Shown here: positions 50,407 through 64,000 of the stretch, in pieces | Position numbering within the stretch: the stretch's first letter is position 1 | Layout: each line of letters opens with the position of its first letter | DNA from: Pyrocephalus nanus | Lineage: Eukaryota; Chordata; Aves; Passeriformes; Tyrannidae | Assembly (NCBI GenBank): GCA_038380795.1 | Contig: CM076268.1 | Span: forward strand, 3,713,001 to 3,777,000 | Length of the DNA stretch: 64,000 nucleotides | Reading direction: 5' to 3' | Notes under the pieces: generated by a model | The model's database searches: none | The model's input: only the letters and a program-made list of their open reading frames with translations | Told to the model about the DNA's origin: nothing | Translations under genes and position numbers: made by a program

Positions 50407-52139
50407 TCGTGGCACACCCTTTGCCAGGGAATTGCTGTTTTAGAGACAGAAAGGGCATTTATTTTCCCTGGTGCTTAACCATGTGCCGGGTTTTAAAACC
50501 TGTGGGTTTACAACCTCCTTATCAGCAGCTAACACAGAGCACGGCTCCCCAAGATGCAGGAAGCATACGGAAACCCTACTTTCCTTTCCTGCTATTTATT
50601 TTCCTCCTTGGAACTCGGAACACACAACAATAAAGTCACAAGTCAAGCCATAAAAACGAGGTGAAGAGAAATTTCTCCTTCGAATGCTGAGTTTGCAACT
50701 GGAGGAACTGCAGCTCCCCACGTGGCATCCCCAGGGCACGGATTGTGAGGGAGGGATGTACCTGCTCCTCCCACCAAATATCCCCAAAGCACAGGGATTT
50801 GAAAATTAATCAGCAGTTCCAGCCTGAGCAGGAACACCTTTAAATATTTGTTCGGGATTTTTGCAAAGGGAAGCAACAAGTAGAAAAACAAATATACGTC
50901 CGGAGTCAGCACTTCACGACTCAAAAGAATACATAAATGACTCATTCTCATGCACATGGCCTGCATATAAACATTCACCTTGAAAATAATCCTGTGTGCA
51001 ACACCAAACCAGGAGAGCAGGAGGATGGCAGGGAGATCAGAGAGCTTATATTAGAAAGAAGAGGCAATGGGTGGTGATGGAACTATCAGGAAAGGAGGCT
51101 CTACAGAGAAATCCCCCTTGAAAAACACATGCAAGCACCTGGTTCTGCTATTCTATAATTTTTTTTATTTTCAGGTTTTGTGCATGAAAATACAGATTTC
51201 TTTCTGCAAGCTGCAAATTACTGGCATTTTCAATTGATGTTTGAGGCGAACTCGGCTTTTTAAAGCGTATTATTTTATAGGCATTTTAATCTTAGAAAAA
51301 TTAAGAGAATATTTTCATTTGAAGACACAAACTTGACACGTTCAGTATCACATTTTTCACATCCAATTCCACATTGGTTAAATTTTTTCCTTCCCAAACC
51401 AGTTTTAGCCTGGCCAACCTTCCTTCCTGTATCTGCATTTCTGCTGCCTACACAGCTGGGGGTATAACACGAGCTACACAAACTACACCCCACCAACTTT
51501 TCCATGAACTCCTCCGTGGCCCTGGAGCATCTGGAGCCACTGGGATTTTTGAAATAACGTGGTGAAATATCTGGGTGACTACACAGCCAACTTTCAGCAG
51601 CCAATTTGAAATTTCTGGTTGGTAGCAAAGGTCCAAGTGCTGGCCTTCACACAAAGTGTTTCACGATGAATTCTCACAGCTTTTCTAACCCAGCTGCCTT
51701 GTTTAAAAACCAATGCAACCCTCTAAGGTATACAAATAATTAATTTCAACTCAAAGTCTAAGGCAGCAGCTCCCAAACTTTCTTTCCCTGGCTACAACCT
51801 CATTTTACAGACCAGTAGCTCCGTGCAACCCCAAACAGCAGAATAAATATGGAACAAAATGAAATTTCTGTCAGGCTCTCGACCTCGCTCACAACTTCCC
51901 CAAACCTCATTTTGGAGCCATCACTCCACTTTGGGAACTGACAAAGTTGTAACACAAATGATGTGGAAACACAGACCCACCCACAGGCACAAAACCAGCG
52001 GTGCCCACAGAGCCACGGTCATGGATGGGAGACCAACACCCTAAATACAAGGCTCAGGATCTACAGGAACCTTTGTGGTCCTGGGATTACCTCACAGACC
52101 CCTGTGCTGCCACAGCAATGACAAGGAGAATGCATCAAA

Positions 52140-52271
52140 AAAAGTGTCCAAGGCCAGGCTGGATGGGGCTTGGGACAACCTGGTCTTGTGGAACGTCCTG
52201 CCCGTGCAGGGTGTTGGAACAGAATAATCTTTAGGGTCCCTTCCAGCCCAAATCATTGCATGATTCTATGA
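52140..52271 (+). mobile_element. CR1 LINE 3'-end fragment
   Basis: AAGTGTCCAAGGCCAGGCTG through GGGTCCCTTCCAGCCCAAAT to the GATTCTATGAC terminus. 5'-truncated and antisense to CTBP2. Confidence 0.92.
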
Positions 52272-55200
52272 CAAACCCCTTTTTTACCCCTTTGGTTCAA
52301 AGATGTCTGTGGGGTTTTGCCCAGCAATGCCCCCAACTTCACCCCAAACAGCAAAATCCAAGATGTGGATGTTACTTAACAGCATCATAAATAAATCCCC
52401 TTCAAATTACCTCCCTCGGCATTTTTTTATTGCTACAAGAAATATTTAAGTTTTAGGGGAACTCCGGTGTTTTTGCACACTGCTGAGGGTGCAGTCAGTG
52501 TCACAGACATAAATTAACAAGTCAAATGGCCTGCTCCACTATGTAAAGCTGGTAGCAGGAGCTGAGATTGGAATTAAGGCATTTTTGGTTCCAGGATCAG
52601 ACCCTACACGATTCCAGCTCTGCAGCCAACAGGACAAACGGGGTATTTTTAGGCTGGATATCAGAGACCAGAAAAGGGAAAACAAACAACCGGAATCATC
52701 TCAGAAAAACTTGATCTCCTCCTCCCTGACTCCAAGTTCATCATTTTGGCATCACCCCGATGGTGGTGGTGACTTACACAATAAAAAAAGGGCAACCAGC
52801 AAGTTCATGCAGCAGAGGGGGTAAAACAACACAGATCCTTGGGGATGGGTGTTTTTTGCCATCTGCCATCTTTCTGACACACATTTCAAAAGAGGAGAAA
52901 CTCCCAGAATGGTTTAACTGGAGGGTTGGATTGTGAGCTGGAGCAGCACAGCCATAACGCCTGGAAAGCTACATTGCCCCTCTGCACACACACCGTGTCC
53001 CAGGGCTGCAACCTGAACTGTAAACATGAGGATGTTCCCATAGACGTGCAGAAAACCAAGGATAAAAATCCAGTCCTTTGGCTCCCTATTGCCGTTAAAA
53101 TTAATTGCCACATAAAACTGCTGATTCCCAGCAAATGAAGCTACACAATTTATCAACTCAAGGATAGAGCAAACTCACTCGTGGTTTAAATACGTTATCT
53201 GAGTTATTACAGAATCCTGCAGCAGTGACAGTTTTATGGATAATGTAGGTTTTGTAAATTCATTAGTACCGGACGAACTTTCAAAGCAAACAAAGACGTT
53301 AAACAAACATCACAATACTGTATTTACACATGGAATAGACTTCCCTTCCCTTTCCAAAGCCATGCTGGGATACTTGGAGGAAAAATAGGAAAGCAGTTCT
53401 GCTGTAACACCTCGTGAAGGGAAAACGTGGCTGTCCATTCGGATCCAGGACAGAGAGGGCTGAGCTCAAACCTGCATTTCTTGACCTAATACATGAGGGG
53501 TCACTTGCTGCCTCCTGATTCAGCCCCTCCAAGTTCTTAAATTGTTGAAGGATCACTTCTATACCACAAAAGTAGACTGGAGCTGCTCCAGAGCCCTTTG
53601 CAGTCCATGGCATATTTCCACTGATTTCAGCAGGCTTTAAATCAGCAGCACGATATCACCTAATTAAAGGGACAATGTCATCTGCAGTCTACTCCATTTC
53701 AGCCCAAGTTAAAAGCACTTGCAGACCTATGCCTGGGTGAATCCTCCTGCCCTTTTCCCGTTGATTAAATGCTTTCCCTCCCAACTGATATAGGAAATAG
53801 CTGCCAAGCTGACACAGGACCTGGACACATGGGAGAGAAGAGAAAAATCGCATTCTCTATGACTTGCTGTCAAACCAAAGGAGACATTGAAAAAAAAAAA
53901 AAGAGGAAAAAAGACTTTTTGGCCTTTTTTACAACAGGAGATGTTAAAAACAATTTCAGAAGGAAGCACAAATTTTCAGCTGATACTGCTTCTCCTGAGA
54001 GAAATCTCATGATGGAAATTGTTTTAACCTATACTTGCTGGAAGAAATGACTAACACTGCTATTAAAAAAAAAGAAAAAAAAAAAAGAGATTGTAGAAAA
54101 AAAAAAAAAGCTGTTTTTCTCCACTTTTCCATTCTGTTTACTCTGTGCATTTATCACCAGCATGTGTGGAAGCAGCCTCACTCTTTCCCCTGTGCAGGCA
54201 GTGAGTTAGTCACACTTTCCCCTGTTGTGTAGCTCCTTTAGTCAGCAGCAGGGAAGTGATAAAGACAAAAAAAAAAACCTAAACAAAAACAGGAAAAAGC
54301 AATTGTGAAAAACACAGAAATTAGCAGGAGGTCCTTGTAGGCAAATGTAATATTCAAATCGATTTTTCCCTGCTTTAATTTAGGAGACTGCAATCTGGAG
54401 GGGAGCTCTGTGCCTCTCCACGCAGCCTCTCCTCCGGAGGAAGTGCACGCAGGGTACAGGAGAGTGAGGGCAAGGAGAGAGGAGAGGCAGCAGAGCTAAA
54501 GGAACCCCCGGTGCAGAGGTCCAGGAGACGGCAAAAACATCTCAGAAACTGAGAGAGAAACTGCTACCAGAGAGCAGATGTAAAATAAGCCCCAGCTTCC
54601 CAAGCCTAGCGGTGCACTCGGGCTCACCAGGTGTCAAATAATCAGCCTGCAGCAGGAACAGCCCAAGTTTTGTGACCAGTGTAATGTAATTATGCACCAC
54701 TGCCTCGTTCTTGGGGGGTCTACTTATTTAAAATGCATTAAAGAAATAAATCACTGCTGACTGTGTCATCCCCCTTCCCTTTTAAGCTGGGCTGGGGCAA
54801 TAAATCTGTAAAAAGAGGGACTCCTGGTTTAAATAAAACCAACAAAAGCAGTAACAATAGGAGGCTCCTAAACTTTACTTCTGGTTTCCAATAAATTATT
54901 TGCTACAATAGGCGCACAAAGTGGCAAGGATATCAAATCACCCAAATATACCTTTACAAAATTATCACCCTAAAACTTCTGGAATCACAGTGTTCTAGGA
55001 GTTGAACAGTTTTCCAGTCTCAGGACTTATTCCTGACTATAAAAACCGTGGATTGGTCACAGGCAGAGCAGGGGGAGGCTGAGACTTTACGTTTATTAGG
55101 CACAAATCTGCACTGACCTGCTTTCACACAGTGTGAAGCCAAGGTAGGATCCTGCCTCCAAGACTTTCAGGTCCATCCAAGTCCCACAGACACCTGCTAT

Positions 55201-55338
55201 GCATGACCAGACCTGGCTCCACCACTGCAGAGAGGGGCATGGGATGAATATCAGCCCGTTCAAATAAAATCCAGGGAAGAAAGGCTCATTTCCAAGTGCC
55301 ATCTGCTGATCCTGTCATTGTTATCAATGTTTCACCTT

Positions 55339-55358
55339 TGTGTGTGTGTGTGTGTGTG
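55339..55358. repeat. (TG)10 microsatellite
   Basis: Ten TG units in the upstream intron. Confidence 0.95.
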
Positions 55359-55724
55359 CAGGTACACCCACTGTCAGGCCTCTAAATGATGGGACTGATG
55401 TTTCAAGGTGTCCAGGGGATGGGGAGAAAAAAAGAGGGGATGAAGTTGTTCTGCCTTCACTGCACAGCAATTCTGGGAGTGGCCCAGGGTGCAGAGTCCC
55501 ATCCTGTGATCCAAAGCTGCCCACACCATCCTTGTCTCCCATTTCAAAACATCCTGGCTCTGTGAGGGCAAGGACGTGGCTTAAATTAGCACTGAATGGT
55601 ATCACACTTCCACATAAAATCAGCAAAGCCACATCTGAGATGCTTCCAACGCAGAACCCAGTCAGCAGGGGTTTGGGAATGGTTCAGCTCACACACAGCT
55701 GCACCTTCCCAGCACTTCCCTGGC

Positions 55725-55826
55725 CTGCAGCCTGGTCTAGTGGAAGGTGTCCCTGCCCATGGCAGGGGGTGGAAATGGATTGTCTTTAAGGTCCCTTCCA
55801 ACCCAAACCATTCTGTGATTCTGTGA
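55725..55826 (+). mobile_element. CR1 LINE 3' terminus
   Basis: About 100 bp: GCCTGGTCTAGTGGAAGGTG to CCATTCTGTGATTCTGTGAC, including two intact terminal octamers. Confidence 0.92.
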
Positions 55827-57317
55827 CATCCTCCTAGGAAAGCCCTAAGTCACCAGCGAGACAATCTGGAATAAAACCACTTATACAAGCTGGTACAGAA
55901 AAACACTTCTCAGACTCTTTTTTTTCCCCTCTCTGGTGTTAGTCATCGACCTCCACAAGTACAGAGATCACTGAATTTAGCCTGACCAGGCTCTTCCATC
56001 AAATATTTAAGGAAAAAATGACCAGCAAAAGGCCGTGCAATCTCATGTGAGCATTTCTGTCCCTGAAACAAATCTTAATTCTCTAAGAATCGTCTCACAT
56101 GCCAATGGGAAGCTCAGTAAGGGATGAGATATTTAATCTAATCTGCTCTCAAAATAATTTTGTTGGCATTGATTGTACTGAATTGTATCTATGGGAAAGA
56201 ATTTAAAGTAAGAGCAAATGCATACAATAATGATCCAGACAAGTAAGTGTCTGTTAGCATTACTGCTGGCTGATAATAGCAAAGAACAATAACCTCAATA
56301 TTAATAGAAGGTAAAGCTACCTGGTCTCAGGAGCCAGCACGCAGCTGTGTTTTTAAAAATTATTTCAACATCTGCAATATTATAAAAAAAAAAATTCTCA
56401 AAAATGGCCTGTATTTAAAATTCTTTTGCTTGACTCTACCCCTGCTCCTCCAGAAAACCACCTCTAAAATCTCAGCTGCCTGTAAGCCCAGCTGTTTCCT
56501 GGCTTTTCCATGCAAATTGTTCTCCCTGGATTTTATTGTGTGCATGTATATGTCTCTTAAAACGCACTCAAGTTTGAATTAGGGGCCCTACTTCCATCAA
56601 AGGGTATTCTTGTAAAATAAGCTTCATTCTCCCGGTATCTGACACGGAATTATTATCCCATAACTCACGGGTGTCCAAGCAGTTCTGTATTAAACACAGC
56701 TCTGGAAAAGTCCCAGAGGGAAAAGCACATGAAGGGACACGGAAAGTCACTCGAATGTAAACCTGTAAACCCAGGAATTTCACATCTCCCTGCCAACCCA
56801 CAGAGCCCACACCATGTGCTGGGTGAGGATGTGTCTCCTGCCTTACTGCTGAATTTTTACCTTTCAGGATTTAACTAAACACTGATTATGTTATTGTGCA
56901 ATTAGGTTAAATTAAAACTTAGCTTAAAGCAGCGAACACTTTCTTTTCAATTCCAATCAAAACCGTTTACTTAATTCTCAGTTTGATACTGGCATCTCCC
57001 TCCAGCATGACCAATTTAAAATTATTACTGCGTGACAGCAGGAGAACCAGAAAGTAAAAGTTACTGTGGGAGCTGGTCTGAAAGCTGCTGCTTCTTGTAC
57101 ATGTTCATTTCCCAGTTTCCCACTGGTTTTCAGGCTCCCTTGCATCTCACTGAACACAAAAGTGAAACTCAAATGGTAAGAAGTTGCCAAAGTTATTTCC
57201 CCCCCACACTAAATCTGCTCTTAAACTTCTTTTGCTGAATTCTGTACCATCCATTCTGGGGCTGGTTCCTGACTGACTTTTGTTTGGAATTTGCTTGATG
57301 TCTGTTTCCAGAAGAAA

Positions 57318-57421
57318 TCACAGAATCACAGAATGGTCTGGGTTGGAAGGGACTTCAAGACCATCTACTTCCAACCCCCCTGCCACGGGCAGGGACACCT
57401 TCCATCAGACCAGGTTGCTCA
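57318..57421 (-). mobile_element. CR1 LINE 3' terminus
   Basis: TCACAGAATCACAGAATGGT octamers, then GGGTTGGAAGGGACTTCAAG and the CCTTCCATCAGACCAGGTTG block, ending at GCTCAG. Severely 5'-truncated. Confidence 0.92.
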
Positions 57422-58407
57422 GAAATGTAGGCACATTGCACAGCAAGCACCTGCAGGAACTCAGAACCCAGGAGTACCTACAATACTTGAATGTTTCTTT
57501 AAATCAACAAATATTCTTTAACCCAGTTTACCTATTGAGCTCCCCCTACAAACCAGCACTTTCTATCCACCCCTCTTTGGACAGCCAAGGCTGCAGAGTA
57601 TTTCAAAAGAACACATCAGAACTGTGTCACCAGCATTGAAATGGTCTAATTCATCTTATTTATCTAATTCCAGCCTTAGGCCAAAGTGTTTTTATGATCA
57701 AATCCAGAATACCATTAGATCCATAACAACTGCTGCCCTAACGTGCACCGCGACGGTGCCAGCCTGGAGCTTCCTTACATGGGCCTTGAATATTTTATGT
57801 GCAGACTTTGCAGTGTGTGACCCAAATACCATCCTCAGCCACAGAAATGAACTCGTGGGATATCCACAGAGTGACAAATGCGGGCACCGTCCAAGAGCAG
57901 GATCTGTCCTGCACTGTTCAGGAACTAAACGAGAGTCTGTGGTAATAAAATATTTATTATGCTCTACGATGCTGCAACTGCCTGGCTGTACTTCCTCCCC
58001 TTTCCATCAGAGAACACTGGAGCCCTCTGCAACTTCTGCTCAAGAGTTCTCAGATTACACATCTCTATTTTTCTTACAGATTTTTCCTACAGGATTGTGT
58101 CTCTGCAAGGAACCATTTGGCAGTGAAGGCAGTTTACCCAGAAATATCCTGAACACTGTTTGGTTTTTTTCTCCTTGATCCCTCAATTTCTCTGGAATGA
58201 CGTCCCTGGCAGAGTATCCAGAATCAATTTCCTAAATACAAATATAAACCCACAAAATACACCGAACAGAGCAAAAAGCCAAAACATCCTTTGTCACCCA
58301 GCACTATATCAGCCCCTAAAGGAATCCATCGTGTGGCAGGAGAGGAAAATAATGCAAGACCTGTGTTAGGATTGCTTAATCCTGCTCCCAGTGCAGACCT
58401 CTGACAC

Positions 58408-58626
58408 GTGATGTTGGGAAGAAATTCTCCCCTGTGAGGGTGGGGAGGCCCTGGCACAGGTTGCCCAGAGAAGCTGTGGCTGCCCCATCCCTGGAAGTGT
58501 CCAAGGCCAGGTTGGACGGGGTTGGAGCAACCTGGGATAGTGGAAGGTGTCCCTGCCCATGGCAGGTGGGGGGAACTGGATGGCTTTAAGGTCCTTTCCA
58601 ACCCAAACCATTCTGTGATTCCATGA
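58408..58626 (+). mobile_element. CR1 LINE 3'-end fragment
   Basis: GGGAAGAAATTCTCCCCTGT to CCATTCTGTGATTCCATGAT. All standard tail blocks are present in order. Antisense to CTBP2. Confidence 0.94.
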
Positions 58627-59705
58627 TATTCCCCTTTCAGTGCTCTCAGAAACAGCCTGATAAACTGGGAACCCACTTGAAACAGCCACAGTTCCCATAA
58701 TTCCTGCCAACACTGATAAGACAAGGCCAAGCCACGAAGAGACAGCACCAGGGAGATCCTTGGTTGGGATCCCCAAAGGGATGTGCATCAGAGAGCTCCC
58801 AGTCCTTGCAGAAAACCCGCACTGCAGAGGGCGGATGGGGCTGCTGAGAGGTGCAGGATCACACCCTGCCCTCCCTCACCGGGTATGTTGCTGTTGGCAC
58901 CAAAACAGAGAGACCTGCAGGGGACGTAAGGAATTGAAATGGAAAAAACCAGGAAATAAAATGTAAAAAGTGTATTGTGAGCAAGTGATTGAAGGAAGTA
59001 GCAGAGCCCTTAACAAATTGGTTATTTGTCTGGTTAGCTGATGCAGAAGTGGAACAGGAAATTAATTCAATATGTCCCAGACTTACATTCCACCATTATT
59101 TTCTGATTTTTTTTCTTCCTCTTTTTTTCCATACATAAACATAAACCAAAAAGTAAAGTATTTCTGGGCAAGCTAGTATTTGATGCTGATGAGACTTCAA
59201 TCAAAGAGATCTAATCATTATCAGAGCCAGACTACAGACAGGCTTGGAAATAAAAGAATAAAATAAGATCAGTTCAGGAGAAAAGACCCTCCTCAGAACC
59301 CACCTGGCTGCCAGCAGTTCTCAATTTGTTGAAAAATGTCCCAAGCCAACAGGTAAAAGTCACACTCACGTAAACCTTTATGAACAAGTGCCTCACAGGA
59401 TGTGGCAGCCTGCCAGTAATTTTGCTTTAAATATGAAAATGGATATCAAATCCAACTTTCTAGATGTAATAATGGCACGGGAGATTGATGGCATCGCTGA
59501 GCTGCACAATGAGTATTTAAAACACTTTTGGCTGCAGTTACAAAGCTCCAGTGACCTCCAGAACTGTAGAAACCGTAGGCAGCGTTAGGAAGAAATAAAA
59601 TTAGTGATTCACAATGAAGAAGTAAAGCAATTCAGCGCTTTTCCAAGAGGTACTGACTGCAGTTCACACCTCTGCAATGACACCAGCACACAGAGTCCTG
59701 TTTAG

Positions 59706-59723
59706 AGAAGGAAGGAAGGAAGA
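59706..59723. repeat. (GAAG)n repeat
   Basis: Short GAAG/GGAA tandem. Confidence 0.85.
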
Positions 59724-61212
59724 AACAATCCAGATTTCCATAAATGAGATGTCCACCTGCCGAGATGGCACTAATGGTACTGGGCATGCCAGGGAATTCT
59801 GGCAGAATGGAAACAGGGTTTTTGTTATCAGGAGATTCAAGTTCTCCTAAGCATTGTGGGGAACATCACACTCCCACTCCGTGGTCACGTCACACGAGTG
59901 GGCAGCAAGAAGATGGCAAAAGGCAGAAAAGAAAGACAAAAGGGAATGGAACTGGAGGAAGAGAACAGGGGGAGAAATGAGAAGCTGAGACTGAAGCTGA
60001 AGGCAGCGTGGATGGAGCAAGAAATGCCAGAGAAAGACAACAAAGCAGAGGAGGCTCCCCCATCACACCTACTGCTGACTCACACGTTTGGGGTTATGTG
60101 CATTATTTCTCTGTATCCCGGCAGCATCTGGCATCTGCTGCTGAGATCAGAGCCTGGTGTGCCAAGCATGAATCAAGACCTTTCTGCTCACCAGCTGAAA
60201 ATCCAAACAGACAAAAGGGAAAACATAGCCAGGGACTTCACCAGTCCTGCCTGGAGTAACCAGGAGCTGCAGCAGCAACAGGGCCCATCTAAAACCAGCA
60301 ATCAGCTACAACCCACTTATGCTGCCATCAGGAACCAAGTAGGTTCTTCCAAGCATCCAGTACAGTCCATAGCCAACAACCAAGCTCATCTGACAACAAT
60401 CAGGCTACAATAATCCTAGGGCTGAAGCTCCCAGCCTTGTCCTTGGACTGCCTTGCACCCTCCAGGCTCTGTAGTTTCAATTAACTCGTGGCTTTAAAAA
60501 GTCAGGAGAGCATTCCTCTTGCATTGTGCCATGGAGCTCTGCAGAACTAATTATTGTGCAAATAGAGCTCTAAATCATTAACAAAAAAAATGTTGATTAT
60601 AGCATCTGCCATCATTACTTGGCCCATTACTTAAAAAGCTGGATGCAATAAATAGGATGGGGAATAGCTGGTATTACACTTCCAGAGCTCAAGAATCTGG
60701 GATGTCAAAAATGAGCCCTGCCCGTAACAGTTACACTTGGGCTCTGTGAGTACTCTGTAATCAGACCAATACAATAAGCCCTTCATCCCCAAGCACTTAA
60801 AAAAACACATCAGATATCATTAAAAGAATGAAAACACTGTGGTATTTTCTCCCAGGCCTTTTGTCTTTGCATCCTATTCTTTGGAACACTCATAAACTTA
60901 CATTTTTACTTTTCCCCATTAGATTTCTTAGATAAATATTTTAACTAAGTCAAAATACCACAGCTCGAAGTGGGGACGGCTTTTCTCTATTTGCTTTCTT
61001 CCGTGCTGGCTGCCAGCTCTGGGAGATGTTCCTTCCAATGTTCCTTCCAACGGCGGCGGCTGCCACAAAACACATGGTAGGAGCACAAGTGCCCCCAACT
61101 TTACTGCTGTCCCCTTCCACGGGCTCACAGCTGAATCAATCCCACCACCACTTCAGTCCCCAGAGGAGGCATTTATAATAGGATACCATTTCCCTTGTGG
61201 CTGCCTCCATGC

Positions 61213-61371
61213 CCAGTTGTGGCTGCCCCATCCCTGGAAGTGTCCAAGGTCAGGTTAGATGGGACTTGGAGCAATCTGGTCTAGTGGGGGGTGTCCCTGC
61301 CCAGAGCAGGGAGTGGAACGAGATGAGCTTTAAAGTCCCTTCCAGAACAAACCATTCTGTGATTCCATGAT
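61213..61371 (+). mobile_element. CR1 LINE 3'-end fragment
   Basis: CAGTTGTGGCTGCCCCATCC to CCATTCTGTGATTCCATGAT, with the TAGTGGGGGGTGTCCCTGCC block in between. 5'-truncated. Confidence 0.92.
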
Positions 61372-62765
61372 CTCCAGTGGCACCAGAGTGCCAAGTCAGG
61401 CTTGGAAAGCGCCTTCAAGGGGAACCTCACTGCACTGCCCATTTGACAACCAAGCAGGGCCCTCCTGCTGCAGTTTTGCTCTCATCAGAACCCAGTGCCC
61501 AGATTCTCATCATTCATCCTGGCAAAACACGGGCACCTCTCAGGCTTTGGCAGGAACTTTGATCCAAAGCCTATCTGGAGTGGCCATGTGCAGAACCAGC
61601 CATCGGGAGCTGCCACGCTCGCTGGCACACGATGACAACACGGGCAGTTCATCCCTGCCTACTTCCTGCACGGCCACAGCCTGGCTCTGCAGCACACACA
61701 GATGTGCCCCACCAAGGCCAACAGCATAATCCAGAGCTCCAGCACGCAGGCACTGGGTTTACAGCTAAAACATTGAAAAGGTCCCACTCCCCCAGGGCGA
61801 ATTCCCAACAGGAACCCAGGGGTCCGTGGGTGGAAGGGACCTCACCAATCGACACCTTTGGGCCATGAAGTTTGAGAAACTTTTCTATTCAGTTAATATA
61901 AGCTGTCTTTTAAATTCAGTCTTAGTTTATCAGTGTTGTGGTCAGCAGCACAGGCAGCATCCTTAGCAGGGTCTCCCAAGACATTCCACAGAGACATTCC
62001 TAACACCCCTCTCTGCTGAGTCCCACCTGACAGGCACAAATTTCCTTCCTGGCTTGCAAACCAACACCCTTTCAATAAACATTTCTCATTTGCCTCCCTG
62101 CCTTCAATTAATTCTTCCTTTCAGAGCTTCTCTCCAGCCTCACGTCCTCGCTGTGGCCATGTTATCCCTCCCCTTCTTGCCTGATCAGGGGTTCTGTGCT
62201 GGCTCCTCTCCAACTCTCCTCTTCAATGCAATCATTTCACTTAAGAGCCTGGCAAGCTGGTTTATTTTTTTTCCCCTCTGTCTGTTCTATACAGTTTCAA
62301 AGCAACGAGGGGGGAAGAAAAAAAAAAAAAAGACATATTTTTGAGTATGATGAATAACAATCTTATGTTGCAGCAGCTCAGCTCGCCCATAAACAGGGCA
62401 CCTTTTTGAAATAATGAACAGAATAGCTGGTATGGTAAAACAGTGCACAGTGGAAGTGTATGGAAAGAACAGAGAATGGAAGCACAGCTTCCTCGCCTGC
62501 CTCTCAAGAAAGGTGACAAATGAGTCAAAACGAAGCAGTAAGAATGAACTTTTCTGAACTTCCCTTTGAATTTTGATACAGAAGCATAAATTAATTGAAT
62601 CTCCTTTCTCTGTTTTTAAACCTTTGTCTCCGCTACGGAAAAAAGAAAAGGGGGAAGGTAAATGGAGTACAACATGCAAACATGAGCAGGCAGAGCTAAC
62701 TGGAGCTTTGTGCTGTTAGTCTGCAGTACTGGATACACTGGTCATCTCCAGGGATGCATCCTCAA

Positions 62766-62786
62766 GCAAACAAACAAACAAACAAA
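62766..62786. repeat. (CAAA)n repeat
   Basis: Five CAAA units. Confidence 0.9.
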
Positions 62787-64000
62787 AAGACTAAAAGAGG
62801 CCATCTTTGTGCTAATTAAACCATTCTACAGAAAATGACCAGACCTGCCTGCAGTTGTGAAGCTCACAGGCTCATCTCAGATGTAGCACTGGGATGTGCC
62901 CACGGGTGTCACGAGGTCCCTGCGGCCAAACCGGCCACTGCCACCCCCCTGCCTGGTGCCACCAGTCCTGAGCTGTGACTCAGCTCCCCCAGCAGCTCCT
63001 CTCCTCCTACCGCTGGCGTAGCCATTAGGAGGGATTTTTTTCCTGCGGTTAGTTTATGTGCTGCAGCTCATTAACATCTCCTAATACCAGAACTTGAGGC
63101 TAATTAGGCATGGCAATCCTGAGGAACATATTCTCCGTTCATCTTCCCAAAGCAGGATGCTCCTTGGCGGCCCAGCTGTAGCTCCACATGCCACCGTGAG
63201 GGTATCACCCTGGAAATAAAAATACTCCAGGATCCCACACATTACACAGCAGGGATCCCGTACTTGTTAGCTGATGGCACAATTTACAGGCTGTTTTGCT
63301 TAAAAATTGGAAGCATCTCTGTCATCAAGGCAGATTCCTACTCAGCAGCCTCAGGGAATTTCCCCAATAGTTATCAATGCACCAGGGCTTTCACAATTAA
63401 AACCACTGACTTGAAAATGAGGGGGCAAAGTGGTTAGAAAACTTCAGAGACTTAAATAAAAAGCATTTGACAGAACAATGTTAATGGGAATTTTCTCCCC
63501 ATGGCTCCATATGCAAACAGGCTGCAGGGTCTGAGACAGGCTTCGTGCACATGAACTACTCCTAAGAGCAGGCTGTCCATCAGCACATCACCCACTGCAG
63601 CAACAGGTACCCAGGGAACACCAACAGCCGTACAATGGGAGCTGTGATTAACACCAACCACTTCTTTAAGCACAGGAGCTCCTGAAACCTGATTTCCCAC
63701 ATGTCCTCTGGACCACACAAATGCTGACAAAAGCTTGTCCAGAACTAGGACGTTTTAAAGCTCCCTTTGTCCACTGGAGGACTATCTTGTAGGTTTTTTG
63801 TTTTTTTTTTCTTCAGTGCAAACATTTTCTTCTGTCTGTTTTCAAAGATCATCACCTCCGGGTCTGCTAGGTGATGCAGACCTTCACCTCAGGTCTGCTA
63901 AAAATTACTCTAAGGGTTTACCAGTTGTGAAGGAAGGAGGCAGTGGCTAAATCTGTCTGGTCTCCTCTTCAAATTCCCATCATTTCCTTTCAACATCTAC

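Larger units (their letters stand above)
33198..64000 (-). other. CTBP2: CTBP2 upstream intron / 5' region
   Basis: Upstream of the CtBP2 coding exon in the direction of transcription. The acceptor at 33198 shows that at least part of it is intron. It contains ten or more CR1 3' ends, one ERVL solo LTR, microsatellites, an 88-bp diverged tandem array and a few CpG-richer patches (about 42360-43450, 47820-48060, 49250-49400). No protein-coding exon is supported. Any non-coding first exons of CTBP2 could lie here or beyond base 64000. Confidence 0.65.

Noticed and set aside
59856..60413. 185-codon open frame, Lys/Glu- and Gln-rich
   Set aside because: The composition suggested a coiled coil at first, but no family is recognisable and the frame is isolated in intron. 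Probably chance.
61815..61870. Possible CR1 start (GGGTGGAAGGGACCTC)
   Set aside because: Only about 16 bases match and the following CR1 blocks are absent.
1..64000. CRISPR arrays, operons, tRNA or rRNA genes, prokaryotic mobile elements
   Set aside because: No regularly spaced repeats, cloverleaf patterns or dense coding. The window is avian intronic DNA.

Overview
The window is vertebrate, almost certainly avian, genomic DNA. At least 18 truncated CR1 LINE 3' ends are scattered through it. Several keep the family's terminal octamer repeats (ATTCTRTG type), which is typical of birds and other sauropsids. There is also one solo LTR of the avian ERVL type. Long introns, many A/T homopolymers and the lack of dense protein coding rule out a prokaryote. 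I cannot name the species.

Only one gene can be supported: CTBP2, transcribed on the minus strand. Two alternative N-terminal coding exons are present. The first (33117-33197) is the first coding exon of the ubiquitous transcriptional co-repressor CtBP2. It gives 19 codons plus one base, including the lysine cluster at residues 6, 8 and 10. The second (16528-18226) is the large single-exon A-domain of RIBEYE, the scaffold protein of synaptic ribbons. It lies about 15 kb further along the transcript, inside a CTBP2 intron. Both exons stop after the first base of a codon, so either can join the same shared downstream exons (the NAD-binding B-domain/dehydrogenase core). Those shared exons lie beyond base 1 and are not in this window.

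Layout in + coordinates: 1-16527 is intron between the RIBEYE exon and the off-window shared exons, with three CR1 pieces near its far end. 16528-18226 is the RIBEYE exon, very GC-rich. 18227-20000 is the presumed RIBEYE promoter side, with a cluster of TAATCC/GGATTA (OTX/CRX-type) motifs. 20000-33116 is intron with CR1 copies. 33117-33197 is the CtBP2 exon. 33198-64000 is upstream intron/5' region with most of the CR1 copies, an ERVL solo LTR (37599-38164), microsatellites, and an unusual diverged tandem array of about 88 bp (43098-43345) rich in SOX-like ATTGT/ACAAT motifs.

In function, the two transcripts share a dehydrogenase-like core but differ in N-terminus. CtBP2 acts in the nucleus as a co-repressor, and its N-terminal lysines govern nuclear retention. 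RIBEYE replaces that segment with a proline-rich self-assembling domain and builds ribbons in photoreceptors, bipolar cells, hair cells and pinealocytes. The most interesting leads are the motif cluster upstream of the RIBEYE start, the SAM-like segment in its A-domain, the 88-bp array, and the roughly 14-kb CR1-free zone around the RIBEYE exon.
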